64,000 nt of DNA from contig SUZC01000001.1 in NCBI GenBank assembly GCA_015060165.1, positions 269,980 to 333,979 on the forward strand. Reading direction: 5' to 3'. Shown here one piece after another: positions 9,033 through 17,799 of the stretch (its first letter is position 1; every line of letters starts with the position of its first letter). Origin of the DNA: Rikenellaceae bacterium (GTDB lineage: Bacteria; Bacteroidota; Bacteroidia; Bacteroidales; Rikenellaceae). The notes under the pieces were generated by a model, which had not been told where the DNA came from, did no database searches, and worked only from the letters and a program-made list of their open reading frames with translations. A program made the position numbers and the translations under genes.

Positions 9033-9070
9033 GTTTCCCGCCACAAAATAAAGCGACAGATAAAACAAAG

Positions 9071-9106
9071 AAAATTGCCAACCCCCTTCTAGGGGTTGGC
9101 AATTTT
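9071..9106. terminator. Bidirectional intrinsic terminator
   Basis: A perfect 15-bp stem (9071-9085 with 9092-9106), 6-nt loop, with A and T tracts on either side. It separates the convergent GH78 and GH109 genes. Confidence 0.92.
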
Positions 9107-9127
9107 TATACGCAACAGATAGTCGGA

Positions 9128-10546
9128 TTACTTGGTATAGAATTTCACACCCTGCAATTTATTCCAATCACCACGAGTAAAATCGGGAATAGCAACAGGT
9201 CTACTTCCATTTTCAAGCGATGCCGCCGACAACGAAATCAAACAAGACCACTCAGCAGCATCATATACATCCTGATCAAGTGGCAGGCCATTCTGCAAAC
9301 AGTAAATCAAACGGTAGTCCATCACAAAGTCCATACCGCCGTGACCGCCCACCTTCTTGGCCATTTCCTCAATTTCTTGATGGATAGGATGCTTATAAGC
9401 CTGCATCACTGCACCCATAACCTCCTGCGATGCAAATCCATGCTCATCAAGCTTAGTGCCTTCGGGAAGCACACCCTCCTTCAATGAACCTTCAGTAAAT
9501 GTATATCCACTAATAGGATATTTATTAGCAAAGCCCTTTGTACCTGTGAGTTGATACATACGGTTGTAGGGGCGAGGTGAGTAAACATTGTAATGAACCT
9601 CGATTGTCTGCTCTTTCTCAGTCTTGATGAGGGTAATGGTATGGTCGCCGCTCTTACACTCCTCAAAGCCTCCAAACTTCTTGCCCACTTCTGCGCTGTT
9701 AGCCGCCTTGGTATCCATTGATACGAGATAGTTGAGTTTGTTGCCACGATGGATATTGAGAGCCATACAGATAGGACCAAAACCGTGAGTAGGATATAAA
9801 TCACCACGATTCGACATATTGAATTTCACACGCCAATTTTTGTAACTACCCTCCCAATACGGACCCAGGTTGTGGATATAGGCACCCTCGGCATGTACTA
9901 TCTCGCCAAATACTCCCTGATGAGCCATATTCATTGTGGTAAGTTCAAAGAAGTCATAGATGCAGTTCTCCAACATCATACAGTGGCGGCGAGTACGCTC
10001 CGAAGTATCGACCAACTTCCAGCACTCATCGAGAGTAATGGCAGCAGGCACCTCGACAGCGACGTGTTTGCCGTGTTCCATAGCATAGAGTGCCACATCG
10101 ACGTGCATAGTACAAGGGGTAGAGATGTAGATAAGGTCGATATCATCACGCTCACACAGTTTTTTGTAATCCTCCTCGCCGATATACTCATCTGCCTTGG
10201 ACATACCAGCATCAGTGAGCATCTTTTGGCATTTGTCAATATTATCCTGCACCAAATCGCACAGTCCCTTAACCTCTATACCCTGCAAATGGGTGAAACG
10301 CTGAACTGCAGCACTTCCTCGCATACCGATACCCACAAACCCCACTCTCACAACGGGAATCGGCTCGGCAGCAAAAGCCAGCATTGACTCCTGGCCTGAA
10401 GCACGTTCAGGCTCATCGAAAACAATTATACCATCCTCGATTTTATACCCCTCGTGCGACTCACAGCACGAATCAGAACAACAACCTTGAACTACGAATA
10501 CAGCAAACAACGTAGCACACGCAAAAAACAAACGATTTAACTTCAT
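9128..10546 (-). CDS. GH109 alpha-N-acetylgalactosaminidase (NAD-dependent)
   Basis: A 472-residue Gfo/Idh/MocA-fold protein. It starts with a lipoprotein leader (lipobox VQGC, Cys22). The Rossmann motif GIGMRG is at 72-77. It carries family 109 blocks: EVPAAITLDECW, RRHCMMLENC, AEGAYIHNLGPYW and GDLYPTHGFGP. GH109 enzymes cleave terminal alpha-GalNAc through transient C3 oxidation and elimination using tightly bound NAD, and act on blood-group A antigen and mucin-like glycans. Export and lipid anchoring fit a host-glycan role, which is inferred. It has its own promoter and a shared terminator, so it is probably monocistronic. Confidence 0.9.
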   Translation of the reverse strand: MKLNRLFFACATLFAVFVVQGCCSDSCCESHEGYKIEDGIIVFDEPERASGQESMLAFAAEPIPVVRVGFVGIGMRGSAAVQRFTHLQGIEVKGLCDLVQDNIDKCQKMLTDAGMSKADEYIGEEDYKKLCERDDIDLIYISTPCTMHVDVALYAMEHGKHVAVEVPAAITLDECWKLVDTSERTRRHCMMLENCIYDFFELTTMNMAHQGVFGEIVHAEGAYIHNLGPYWEGSYKNWRVKFNMSNRGDLYPTHGFGPICMALNIHRGNKLNYLVSMDTKAANSAEVGKKFGGFEECKSGDHTITLIKTEKEQTIEVHYNVYSPRPYNRMYQLTGTKGFANKYPISGYTFTEGSLKEGVLPEGTKLDEHGFASQEVMGAVMQAYKHPIHQEIEEMAKKVGGHGGMDFVMDYRLIYCLQNGLPLDQDVYDAAEWSCLISLSAASLENGSRPVAIPDFTRGDWNKLQGVKFYTK

Positions 10547-10596
10547 AATTATAATATTAAAAATAGACTATTACTCTAAACATAACAAACAACTCA

Positions 10597-10627
10597 CAAA
10601 GTTAAATAGATATTAATAATATATCAA
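10597..10627 (-). promoter_or_regulatory. Promoter for the GH109 gene
   Basis: Minus strand TAACTTTG at 10604-10597 with TTG at 10627-10625, spacing 20 nt. The leader would be about 45 nt. Confidence 0.65.
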
Positions 10628-10817
10628 TACCCTGCCACGTTTTTTAATATGTTCGTTAAATAGGCATAATATTCAGCCGGCAAGAAACGTTAGGATGGTA
10701 GAATTGCCACGAGTTGCAAAAATAGATACAATAAGTTTAATATAATAGCCCTGAGCATTGCTATCTGGGATATTTTTTGTAAATTGCAATCGAAAATCGT
10801 TTATACACATTATAGTT

Positions 10818-11297
10818 ATGGAAACAACTTATTCGCGCCACATAATTTGGCTATGCTTACTCTTTATTACAGCCCTTGGATTTGCCGGATGTAGTGATGA
10901 TAAAGATAACGACATCCCCGAGGTAATACATGCCGAATACAAATATATGGCTACAGTAACCGACAAGGATAATAACCCAATTAAGGGAATAAAAGTAACA
11001 CTAGTGGGATACAATTCATTCACATCGAGCCAAAAGGTTGCTGAGTTCATCACAGATAAAAATGGCAAATTCGAAAGTGAATTTTATTGCGAGGCAGAAG
11101 CTACGGTGAAGATTATAGAGTTCGCCGACGTTGATGGTGAGCAGAATGGCGGAGAATTCGCCACCACAAGCATCAATGTTAGCCAAATGGAGACTACCCA
11201 AATAAAAGAGAGTAAAGACAATTATTTGGGCGCTTTTAAACGCAGTATAAATATTAAGCTCTCGCCCAAAGAGGCCGGCAAAGAGGAGATTGAGTAA
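10818..11297 (+). CDS. Small lipoprotein with carboxypeptidase-regulatory/Ig-like domain
   Basis: A 159-residue protein starting METTYSRHII. The leader ends in a lipobox (GFAGC) followed by an acidic linker (SDDKDNDIPE). The rest resembles a small beta-sandwich (TVTDKDNNPIKGIKVTLVG, TDKNGKFESEFYCEA). The stretch ADVDGEQNGGEF near residue 113 recalls a Bacteroidales lipoprotein family annotated as radical-SAM-associated, but no radical SAM gene is in the window, so that link is weak. An in-frame ATG at 10758 would add 20 residues before the membrane leader and is less likely. Function unknown; surface or periplasmic location inferred. Confidence 0.65.
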   Translation: METTYSRHIIWLCLLFITALGFAGCSDDKDNDIPEVIHAEYKYMATVTDKDNNPIKGIKVTLVGYNSFTSSQKVAEFITDKNGKFESEFYCEAEATVKIIEFADVDGEQNGGEFATTSINVSQMETTQIKESKDNYLGAFKRSINIKLSPKEAGKEEIE

Positions 11298-11330
11298 CTA
11301 TATATATTTGTGTCCGAATAAACAACAATA

Positions 11331-11361
11331 AGGGTGTCAACCACAAATGGTTTGACACCCT
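11331..11361. terminator. Bidirectional intrinsic terminator
   Basis: AGGGTGTCAA pairs with TTGACACCCT, extended by CCA/TGG with one bulged base. It lies between the small lipoprotein and the convergent antiporter gene and is followed by ATTTTGT. Confidence 0.8.
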
Positions 11362-11433
11362 ATTTTGTAAAAGTTCAGCTCAGAAAAGAGTCAAGCCAAC
11401 CAACAAATCAACGATAGAAGTGACCAAAATCGG

Positions 11434-12924
11434 TTACTTGATTTTCATAACATCCTTAATACCCAACTCATCGTACATATTCTGCAACTCCTCCTCGTTA
11501 CGATCCGACACGACAAGCAAACGATCTCCTACGGCGAGCTCGGTACTTCCTCGAGGCACAAAATAGGCATTATTACGCGATATCATCACAACCAGCGTAT
11601 TATCGGGGATGGCAATATTGCGCAACATACAACCTCTGGCAAGCATCGAATCGGTAACCTCCAACTCCGAGAAGCTGCTCTTTATACTATCGGGGATACC
11701 AACCTTGAACAGAGGCTCCTTCTCCTCAAAGGCAAGGCCAAGCCAGTTGGCCATACTGCTGACCGTCGTACCTTGAATAATAAGCGATATGAGTGTCACC
11801 AAAAATACAACATTGAAAATCAAACGACCATTTTCAACACCAGCGACAATTGGATAGGTAGCGAAAATGATAGGCACGGCACCACGCAGACCCACCCACG
11901 AGACATACAATCGGGCTTTTGTAGTAAAACGACGGAATGGAGCAAGCGATATAAGCACCGCCAAAGGACGTGCTACAAGCATAAGAAATGCACCCACTGC
12001 GCATCCCAAAATAAGTACCTCGGGACGCAACAACTCATCGGAGTTTACCAACAATCCGATTGTGAGGAACATCACAATCTGCGCCAACCAAGTGAATCCA
12101 TCCAAAAAACTTATTAAGTTGCTACGGTGAGCCAGTTTATTGTTTCCGACAACCAAACCTGTAATATATACCGCCAAATATCCGTTACCCCACACAAGCG
12201 TTGTAAACGAGAATGAGAAGAAGACAAAGGCCAGCAAAAGAACTGTATAGAGCGATGCATTGCTCTTGAAATTAATGTTATTAATGGTAAAGACCGCCAG
12301 ACGACCTATACCATATCCGAGCCCGGCACCAACGAGCATCTGAATAACGAATTTCACGATACTCTCGACTACGCCCACCGATTCACCCGATGATACGACC
12401 ACCGAGACAAGCAGGATGGTGAGCATATAAGCCATCGGGTCGTTACTTCCACTCTCCAGCTCCAATAACGGACGCAGATTCTGGCGCAAGCCCTGCTTTT
12501 TGGTACGAAGAATTGAGAAGACCGATGCCGAATCGGTTGAAGCCATTGTTGAGGCCAATAATAAGGCCACAGGGAACGACAAAGCCAGGCCTATCCACGA
12601 CGAAAAGAGATAGATAAAACCGCCGACCAATAAAGCAGTAAGGGCTACTCCTACGGTCGCGAGCATTATACCTGGTCCGAGAATGGGTTTAATCTCTGAA
12701 AATTTGGTATCCATACCACCCGAGAACAGGATAATACACAATGCCAACATACCGATAAACTGTGTAATCTCGAAAGATTGAAAGTTTATGGCATGCAGAC
12801 CAAACATCATTCCCACACCCAAGAAGAGCAACAGTGCCGGTGCTCCAAAACGATATGCTACCTTACCGGCCATAACTGCCACAAAGAGCAGCAAGGCCCA
12901 TACTAATAAAAGATTTTCTCCCAT
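11434..12924 (-). CDS. K+/H+ antiporter, CPA1 family with RCK_C domain (CvrA/NhaP2-like)
   Basis: A 496-residue inner-membrane protein with about 12 membrane segments. It has the CPA1 motifs ASTDSASVFSILR and LELESGSNDPMAYMLT, whose acidic residues carry protons and cations. From about residue 410 there is a C-terminal RCK_C (TrkA-C) domain (VVMISRNNAYFVPRGSTELAVGDRLLVVSD), which in relatives binds nucleotides or ions and gates transport. This layout matches NhaP2/CvrA-type potassium/proton antiporters used in pH and osmotic homeostasis. Na+ versus K+ preference cannot be read from sequence. It appears to be monocistronic. Confidence 0.88.
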   Translation of the reverse strand: MGENLLLVWALLLFVAVMAGKVAYRFGAPALLLFLGVGMMFGLHAINFQSFEITQFIGMLALCIILFSGGMDTKFSEIKPILGPGIMLATVGVALTALLVGGFIYLFSSWIGLALSFPVALLLASTMASTDSASVFSILRTKKQGLRQNLRPLLELESGSNDPMAYMLTILLVSVVVSSGESVGVVESIVKFVIQMLVGAGLGYGIGRLAVFTINNINFKSNASLYTVLLLAFVFFSFSFTTLVWGNGYLAVYITGLVVGNNKLAHRSNLISFLDGFTWLAQIVMFLTIGLLVNSDELLRPEVLILGCAVGAFLMLVARPLAVLISLAPFRRFTTKARLYVSWVGLRGAVPIIFATYPIVAGVENGRLIFNVVFLVTLISLIIQGTTVSSMANWLGLAFEEKEPLFKVGIPDSIKSSFSELEVTDSMLARGCMLRNIAIPDNTLVVMISRNNAYFVPRGSTELAVGDRLLVVSDRNEEELQNMYDELGIKDVMKIK

Positions 12925-13118
12925 ATCTACTTAGTTAAGCAAACCTCACATCTTACATATCGCAAAGTTGTTATGCCTATATTTTCAACGATATTATCGA
13001 TGTGCCACATAACATATAACCACAAAATATTAACTATTAATCAAATGCCGTTCCCATTCGCGGCCTTTGTCAAAGGAGTGCCGAAAACAACCAACACAAA
13101 ACCGTTAAAAAATCATTT

Positions 13119-13135
13119 GGGTGATTCACTCACCC
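13119..13135 (-). terminator. Possible terminator of the 13212-13718 gene
   Basis: GGGTGA/TCACCC stem with a 5-nt loop. On the minus strand it is followed after a few bases by a T run. It lies about 75 nt beyond the stop at 13212. The rest of 12925-13211 shows no convincing gene. Confidence 0.4.
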
Positions 13136-13211
13136 GCAAACTCGGCCTTCCTTTAACTTATAACACCCAAAGCGACCATAGATTCAAAAATCATCTTGGC
13201 CGAGGTGTAAA

Positions 13212-13718
13212 TCAATGACCCTTGGTATAGGTCATATCGCCCACTGCGCGACGCTCCAGCTCAACATACTCAAACGCCTGAGCTGCACAAAAGCCACTTT
13301 TAGGCGAAGTGTATAGCATTACGGTGACTGCAGAAACGCCATCTTGCTTTAGCGAGCGCAAGGTAGTAAAATCTGACTTATCCACCAAGGCCTGAATGTA
13401 ATTTCGCTTATCCTTATCGAATCTTAACTCCTCTTTCTTAAGATAACACTTATCAGCCTCGTGATAAGGGATATTATCACCTCCAGACACTCGGATAAGT
13501 AACATAATTCCACCCACCATTACCAGCACTACTGCAATGAGCACAAGTGCCGATTTCAGATTCGACATCTCAACCGATGACTCTACAAAAGCATTGACTG
13601 CAAAGAGTGCTAAACCTGCAATCAGCAATACAACAGGGACAAGCAATGGTTTACGACGTCGTATAATCTTCACATCTGGCAAGGCATACAAAGCCTCGCT
13701 GATATCTCTTTTTGACAT
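13212..13718 (-). CDS. Two-helix membrane protein, unknown function
   Basis: A 168-residue protein starting MSKRDISEALYALPDVKIIRRRK. Two adjacent membrane segments (about 25-42 and 53-73) follow a basic N-terminus, and a soluble C-terminal half follows (YLKKEELRFDKDKRNYIQALVDK, FEYVELERRAVGDM). I do not recognise a family. An upstream ATG at 13754 adds 12 residues (MHLFSKTLNTIE) and cannot be excluded; the shorter start is favoured because the basic, membrane-adjacent N-terminus then fits better. It stands alone between the antiporter and another unknown small gene. Function unknown. Confidence 0.55.
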   Translation of the reverse strand: MSKRDISEALYALPDVKIIRRRKPLLVPVVLLIAGLALFAVNAFVESSVEMSNLKSALVLIAVVLVMVGGIMLLIRVSGGDNIPYHEADKCYLKKEELRFDKDKRNYIQALVDKSDFTTLRSLKQDGVSAVTVMLYTSPKSGFCAAQAFEYVELERRAVGDMTYTKGH

Positions 13719-13996
13719 TTCAATCGTATTTAACGTTTTCGAAAACAGGTGCATAACAGCTGTGCTTCACATCACCAAAGAAACACAAATTACACACAAA
13801 CAGCGACGCAGAGCAGAGCTGTTATACGTCCTGTCATAATATTTCCAATTTACATATACATATACAAAAACAATCGCCAACGGAGTAACTACTCCAGATG
13901 AGCATTTGTCATAAAAAAACCACGTAAATGCAGCCATTGCAAAAGGTTAGGAATTATTGCAACAGCTTTGCTGTACATAGTTTGGTGTATATGTGG

Positions 13997-14398
13997 CTAA
14001 ATACGAAGTCGGCACAATGCATAGAGATAATATCCAATGCGAAGTGACGACGTGAAACGATTAAATTCAAATATTTTTGTAACATGGCCTGCGCGGCGTT
14101 CTGACAAAGCCGTGGCCATAATTTTAAGAGACGTGTTTGACGTACGATAGCGAGCTGACGAAGATGTAGTAGTGAGAGTCTGAGCCTCTTCCAAAACGAC
14201 ACATCGAGGGGTTGAGGCCCTAAACATATCGTTGTTGTACATTCTCAGATCATCATTGTCAGATGACTCCGACGAACTTATAGTTTGTTGCAAAATATAG
14301 GTCTGCTCATATTCTGGAGCAATACTGCCAGCATAATTCAATACGCCGTAAAGCCCACAGATGAGAGATGCAAGTGATATGTATATCAATCGCCACAT
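13997..14398 (-). CDS. Small secreted or membrane-anchored protein, unknown function
   Basis: A 133-residue frame with a hydrophobic N-terminus (MWRLIYISLASLICGLYGVL), a Ser/Thr-rich polar middle, and a C-terminus ending GYYLYALCRLRI. I recall Bacteroidales hypotheticals that end in a similar aromatic-then-basic-hydrophobic tail, which is the main reason to believe this frame. No domain was recognised. It lies between the TonB-family gene and a small membrane protein, all leftward. It could be spurious; no clear -7 box was found upstream. Confidence 0.45.
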   Translation of the reverse strand: MWRLIYISLASLICGLYGVLNYAGSIAPEYEQTYILQQTISSSESSDNDDLRMYNNDMFRASTPRCVVLEEAQTLTTTSSSARYRTSNTSLKIMATALSERRAGHVTKIFEFNRFTSSLRIGYYLYALCRLRI

Positions 14399-14455
14399 TC
14401 GCCTATTTTTGAGATATAACCTACTTAAAGTTTTACGTTAATTAACATTCGTACA

Positions 14456-15310
14456 TTACTGTGGAACAAAAGTATAGGTTATTGTTCCTGTGTGGCGAGC
14501 AGGAGCCGAAGAATCGATATTAAACAACGACGCACGAGCCGCCGCCAATGCCTCTTCACGCATAATCTCATCGCCTCCCTCCAACACTTTGGCTGCGATA
14601 ACCTCACCACCTTGATTAAGGGTAACAGATACTATTACCTGACCTCCCGTCTCGCAACGATATGCAGGAATAACCAAATCTCGTTTTGTTCGTACCGGGT
14701 TCTCAAATTTGAATCGAACAGTAACGGCACCTTTCAGATGCACATCTTTTCGTTCCTGGTCCTGACCATTATTGCCGCGATCGGCGTCAAGGATAGATTG
14801 TGCCTCGGCCAAACCAGCCTCGTATGCAGCACGGTTGGCTGCCATTCCTTCGGCTATCGATTTTGCAGACTCGTTGATGGCCGAGGTGTTAGTTCCACGG
14901 TCATCTTTGAGATTTTCATTCAACACAGCATCATTCGAAATCTTGTTTCGCACAGCCGACCAATCAAGTTGGCTCGCCTGCTTCATCTCAATCTCTCGCT
15001 GCAGACGCTCCTTCTCGGCCTCCAACTCGGCCAAAGTCTGCAAATCGACATAGATGCCTTGCATGTGAGGCTTACGGCCAATGACAATCTTCGATGCAAA
15101 AAACACGATACCCATAAGCAGGTAGGCTATAACCATAACGCTCAAACCCAATCGATGGTCGTATGCCCATTCGCCAGCATCTTTTTTGCGGTTATCAAAC
15201 GGTAAATTCATTCGCGGACGACGCGGACGACGAGGTCTGGCACCTGGTTCGGCACCCTTTTGAGCCGTTTTAGGCTCGGTATTTGGTCTATTTGTATCTT
15301 GCATATCCAT
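14456..15310 (-). CDS. TonB-family energy transducer-like protein
   Basis: A 284-residue protein. A basic, proline-rich cytoplasmic N-terminus (PRRPRRPRMN) precedes a single membrane helix (about 53-73), a coiled-coil periplasmic stretch rich in Glu/Lys (ELEAEKERLQREIEMK) and a C-terminal TonB_C-like domain (VTLNQGGEVIAAKVLEG, ALAAARASLFNID, GTITYTF). TonB proteins pass proton-motive energy to outer-membrane receptors. No exbB/exbD is adjacent. The frame stays open to 15529 but that would overlap lpxC; MDMQDTN at 15310 or MQDTN at 15304 is the likely start. The gene is divergent from lpxC. Confidence 0.75.
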   Translation of the reverse strand: MDMQDTNRPNTEPKTAQKGAEPGARPRRPRRPRMNLPFDNRKKDAGEWAYDHRLGLSVMVIAYLLMGIVFFASKIVIGRKPHMQGIYVDLQTLAELEAEKERLQREIEMKQASQLDWSAVRNKISNDAVLNENLKDDRGTNTSAINESAKSIAEGMAANRAAYEAGLAEAQSILDADRGNNGQDQERKDVHLKGAVTVRFKFENPVRTKRDLVIPAYRCETGGQVIVSVTLNQGGEVIAAKVLEGGDEIMREEALAAARASLFNIDSSAPARHTGTITYTFVPQ

Positions 15311-15320
15311 AAATCTCCTG

Positions 15321-15328
15321 CAAAAATA
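15321..15328 (-). promoter_or_regulatory. -7-like box for the TonB-family gene
   Basis: Minus strand TATTTTTG matches TAnnTTTG but ends only 11 nt before the ATG at 15310. No clear -33 was seen. Confidence 0.4.
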
Positions 15329-15351
15329 GAGTTTTTTTGCGAAATAATCAC

Positions 15352-15359
15352 TATATTTG
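15352..15359 (+). promoter_or_regulatory. -7 box for lpxC/fabZ
   Basis: TATATTTG lies 64 nt before the lpxC ATG, back to back with the TonB-gene box at 15321-15328. The two divergent promoters would overlap. Confidence 0.55.
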
Positions 15360-15422
15360 TGCGCATTATTATTAGTCGCGAATAATAGTTGTTTATTAAT
15401 CACAGATAAAACTAAGTAAATT

Positions 15423-16820
15423 ATGCAGAATAAGCAACAGACCCTGGGTAGTTCGATCTCGTTTTCGGGTAAGGGTCTACACACAGGAGTAGTGGTAAAT
15501 ATGACTGTTAATCCTGCTCCCGACAACAATGGAATTGTGTTTCGCCGTATAGATATCGAGGGTCAGCCTATTGTCCCCGCTTTGTGCGAATTTGTGACAG
15601 ATACATCACGAGGAACAACTATCGAGAAAGGAGAGGCCAAAGTTAGCACAATCGAGCATATTGTTTCGGCGCTCTGGACTATGGGCGTAGACAATGCCAT
15701 CATCGACATCGACGGTCCTGAGACCCCAATTATGGATGGTTCAGCTCGCGAGTATGTACAGCGTATCGGCGAGGTAGGCATCGTAGAGCAGACAGCCGAC
15801 CGCAAATATTATGAAGTTACCGAGAAACAAGTATACACAATTCCTGATAAAGGTGTAGCAATCATCATCTATCCCGATGATGAGTTTACGGTATCGGTTC
15901 ACGTAGATTACAATTCAAAAGTAATTGGTAATCAATACGCAACACTCGATATATACAACGACTATGTCGAGAATATTGCCCCTTGTCGTACATTCGTGTT
16001 CCTGCACGAATTGGAGCCGCTTTTAAAGATGAACCTCATCAAGGGTGGTGATTTGGACAACGCCATAGTTGTGGTTGAGAACCCTGTATCGGACGAACAG
16101 TTGGAGCACTTGAAGAAGATTTTCAACAAGGACGACATTCGTGTTACGGGAGGTTATTTGAACAACTTGCAATTGCGTTCAAGCAACGAGTTGGCTCGCC
16201 ACAAGCTCCTGGATTTGCTTGGAGACTTCGCACTTCTCGGAATGCGTATAAAGGGTCGAGTTTGGGCATCTCGTCCGGGCCACTACGCCAACACTGAATT
16301 TATGAAGCAGCTTATCTCGGTTATCCGTCGCGATGGAGAGAAGCCTGCATTCAAATACAACCCCGCAAAGCCAGCTTTGCTCGATGTAAACGACATCCGC
16401 AAATTGCTTCCCCACCGCTACCCATTCTTATTGGTAGACAAGGTTTTCCACCTTGATGATAAATCAATCGGAGCAATTAAAAATGTCACCGCCAATGAGC
16501 CGCAGTTTACGGGTCACTTCCCCGAAGAACCCGTAATGCCAGGAGTTTTATTGGTGGAGGCTATGGCTCAGGCCGGAGGTATCATCGTACTCAATTCGGT
16601 TGAGCACCCCGAGGAGTATTCAACATACTTCTTGCGTATCGACAACGTGCGTTTCAAGCGTAAGGTTGTGCCGGGCGATACAGTGCAGTTGGAGGCTCAT
16701 TTGATTGACCCAATCCGCCGAGGCGTTGCATCAATTATCGGTAAGGTATTTGTGGGTGGTCAACTCGCTTGCGAGGCTCAACTGATGGCACAAATAGTTA
16801 AGAATAAAAAACCAGAATAA
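15423..16820 (+). CDS. lpxC/fabZ: Bifunctional LpxC-FabZ: UDP-3-O-acyl-GlcNAc deacetylase / 3-hydroxyacyl-ACP dehydratase
   Basis: A 465-residue fusion characteristic of Bacteroidetes. Residues 1 to about 300 are LpxC, the committed zinc-dependent deacetylase of lipid A synthesis. Zinc ligands are visible: His79 in STIEH, and the later His and Asp in ELARHKLLDLLGD. Residues from about 320 are FabZ (LLPHRYPFLLVDKV; active-site His in GHFPEEPVMPG), which dehydrates 3-hydroxyacyl-ACP in fatty acid elongation. Joining the two links lipid A and phospholipid supply, which draw on the same hydroxyacyl-ACP pool. lpxA follows 9 nt downstream, so the two form one operon. It acts in the cytoplasm. Confidence 0.97.
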   Translation: MQNKQQTLGSSISFSGKGLHTGVVVNMTVNPAPDNNGIVFRRIDIEGQPIVPALCEFVTDTSRGTTIEKGEAKVSTIEHIVSALWTMGVDNAIIDIDGPETPIMDGSAREYVQRIGEVGIVEQTADRKYYEVTEKQVYTIPDKGVAIIIYPDDEFTVSVHVDYNSKVIGNQYATLDIYNDYVENIAPCRTFVFLHELEPLLKMNLIKGGDLDNAIVVVENPVSDEQLEHLKKIFNKDDIRVTGGYLNNLQLRSSNELARHKLLDLLGDFALLGMRIKGRVWASRPGHYANTEFMKQLISVIRRDGEKPAFKYNPAKPALLDVNDIRKLLPHRYPFLLVDKVFHLDDKSIGAIKNVTANEPQFTGHFPEEPVMPGVLLVEAMAQAGGIIVLNSVEHPEEYSTYFLRIDNVRFKRKVVPGDTVQLEAHLIDPIRRGVASIIGKVFVGGQLACEAQLMAQIVKNKKPE

Positions 16821-16829
16821 TACACAAAT

Positions 16830-17624
16830 ATGATCAGCAATTTAGCATACGTACACCCCGATGCCAAAATCGGAGAGAATGTAACCATTGAACCTTTTGC
16901 ATACATCGCAGCAGATGTCGTATTGGGCGACGGATGTTGGATAGGCCCTTCAGCTACAATCCACGACGGAGCAAGAATCGGCAAAAATTGCAAGATTCAC
17001 TCTTTCGCATCAATTGCTTGCACACCACAGGATTTGAAATTCCGAGGCGAGGTAACCACCGCTCAGATTGGCGACAATTGCGAAATCCGCGAGTGCGTAA
17101 CAATCAGCCGAGGAACTGCTTCGACAGGCACAACAATCATCGGGTCGAACAACTTGATTATGGCCTATGCTCATGTTGGCCACGATTGTGTTGTAGGTAG
17201 CAACTGTGTGATTGTTAACGGAGTGTCACTTGCTGGAGAGGTACACGTTGGCGACTGGGTGGTAATCGGTGGTCACACTGCTGTTCACCAGTGGATTCAC
17301 ATTGGCGACCATGCAATGATTCAGGGTATGTCGGGTGTTACCAAGGATATTCCGCCATATATCACAGCTTCGAACGATGACCACTATGCAGGTATCAATC
17401 GCGTAGGATTGTCGCGCCGTGGGTTCACTCACGAGCAGATTATGGCTATCCACGACGTATGCCGAATACTGTTCCAAAGCGATATGAATTATCTTAATGC
17501 GTGTGACAAGGCTGAGACCGAATTGCCACAATCGCCCGAACGAGATTATTTGATCGATTTCGTACGCTCTTCGAAGCGTGGTTGCATTAAGCCATACGCT
17601 AAAAAGAGAGCTGCTGACGAGTAA
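16830..17624 (+). CDS. lpxA: UDP-N-acetylglucosamine O-acyltransferase LpxA
   Basis: A 264-residue left-handed beta-helix acyltransferase. Hexapeptide repeats run through the first two thirds (AKIGENVTIEPFAYI, LGDGCWIGPSATI, ARIGKNCKI). The catalytic His lies in AYAHVGHDC. The C-terminal helical part is the usual LpxA tail. It adds a 3-hydroxyacyl chain from ACP to UDP-GlcNAc, the first lipid A step. It directly follows lpxC/fabZ with a 9-nt gap. Length is normal for the family (about 255-265). Confidence 0.96.
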   Translation: MISNLAYVHPDAKIGENVTIEPFAYIAADVVLGDGCWIGPSATIHDGARIGKNCKIHSFASIACTPQDLKFRGEVTTAQIGDNCEIRECVTISRGTASTGTTIIGSNNLIMAYAHVGHDCVVGSNCVIVNGVSLAGEVHVGDWVVIGGHTAVHQWIHIGDHAMIQGMSGVTKDIPPYITASNDDHYAGINRVGLSRRGFTHEQIMAIHDVCRILFQSDMNYLNACDKAETELPQSPERDYLIDFVRSSKRGCIKPYAKKRAADE

Positions 17625-17725
17625 CAATTTACCCTTTGGGTAAAGCAGATTAGCCTGAATAGAGCCACAAGAATAGCCAAACCGAGAAAAAACACCTATT
17701 TTTGGGCATATTTATAACGTAAACG

Positions 17726-17756
17726 TTTGTATTATAGTAATTTTTTACTATATTTG
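17726..17756 (+). promoter_or_regulatory. Promoter of the rimP-nusA-infB operon
   Basis: TTTG at 17726-17729, a 19-nt spacer, then TATATTTG at 17749-17756: a full consensus match. The start point would be about 17763, giving a leader of about 60 nt that holds a strong hairpin. Confidence 0.8.
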
Positions 17757-17771
17757 CAGCGTGAAAGAGAG

Positions 17772-17799
17772 AATAAGGGGACGAGTGAGTCCCCTTATT
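17772..17799 (+). promoter_or_regulatory. Leader hairpin before rimP
   Basis: A perfect 11-bp stem (17772-17782 with 17789-17799), loop GAGTGA, GC-rich top. It begins about 10 nt after the predicted start point and ends about 20 nt before the rimP ATG at 17822. Only two T follow the stem, so it is not an obvious terminator; a control element for the translation/transcription-factor operon is inferred. Confidence 0.6.

Noticed and set aside
12973..13218. An 81-codon frame in the gap after the antiporter gene
   Set aside because: Overlaps the end of the convergent unknown gene, contains the probable terminator hairpin and has no homologue-like features.
14492..15205. A 237-codon open frame on the plus strand
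   Set aside because: It lies wholly opposite the TonB-family gene and encodes a Cys/His/Arg-rich sequence typical of shadow frames.
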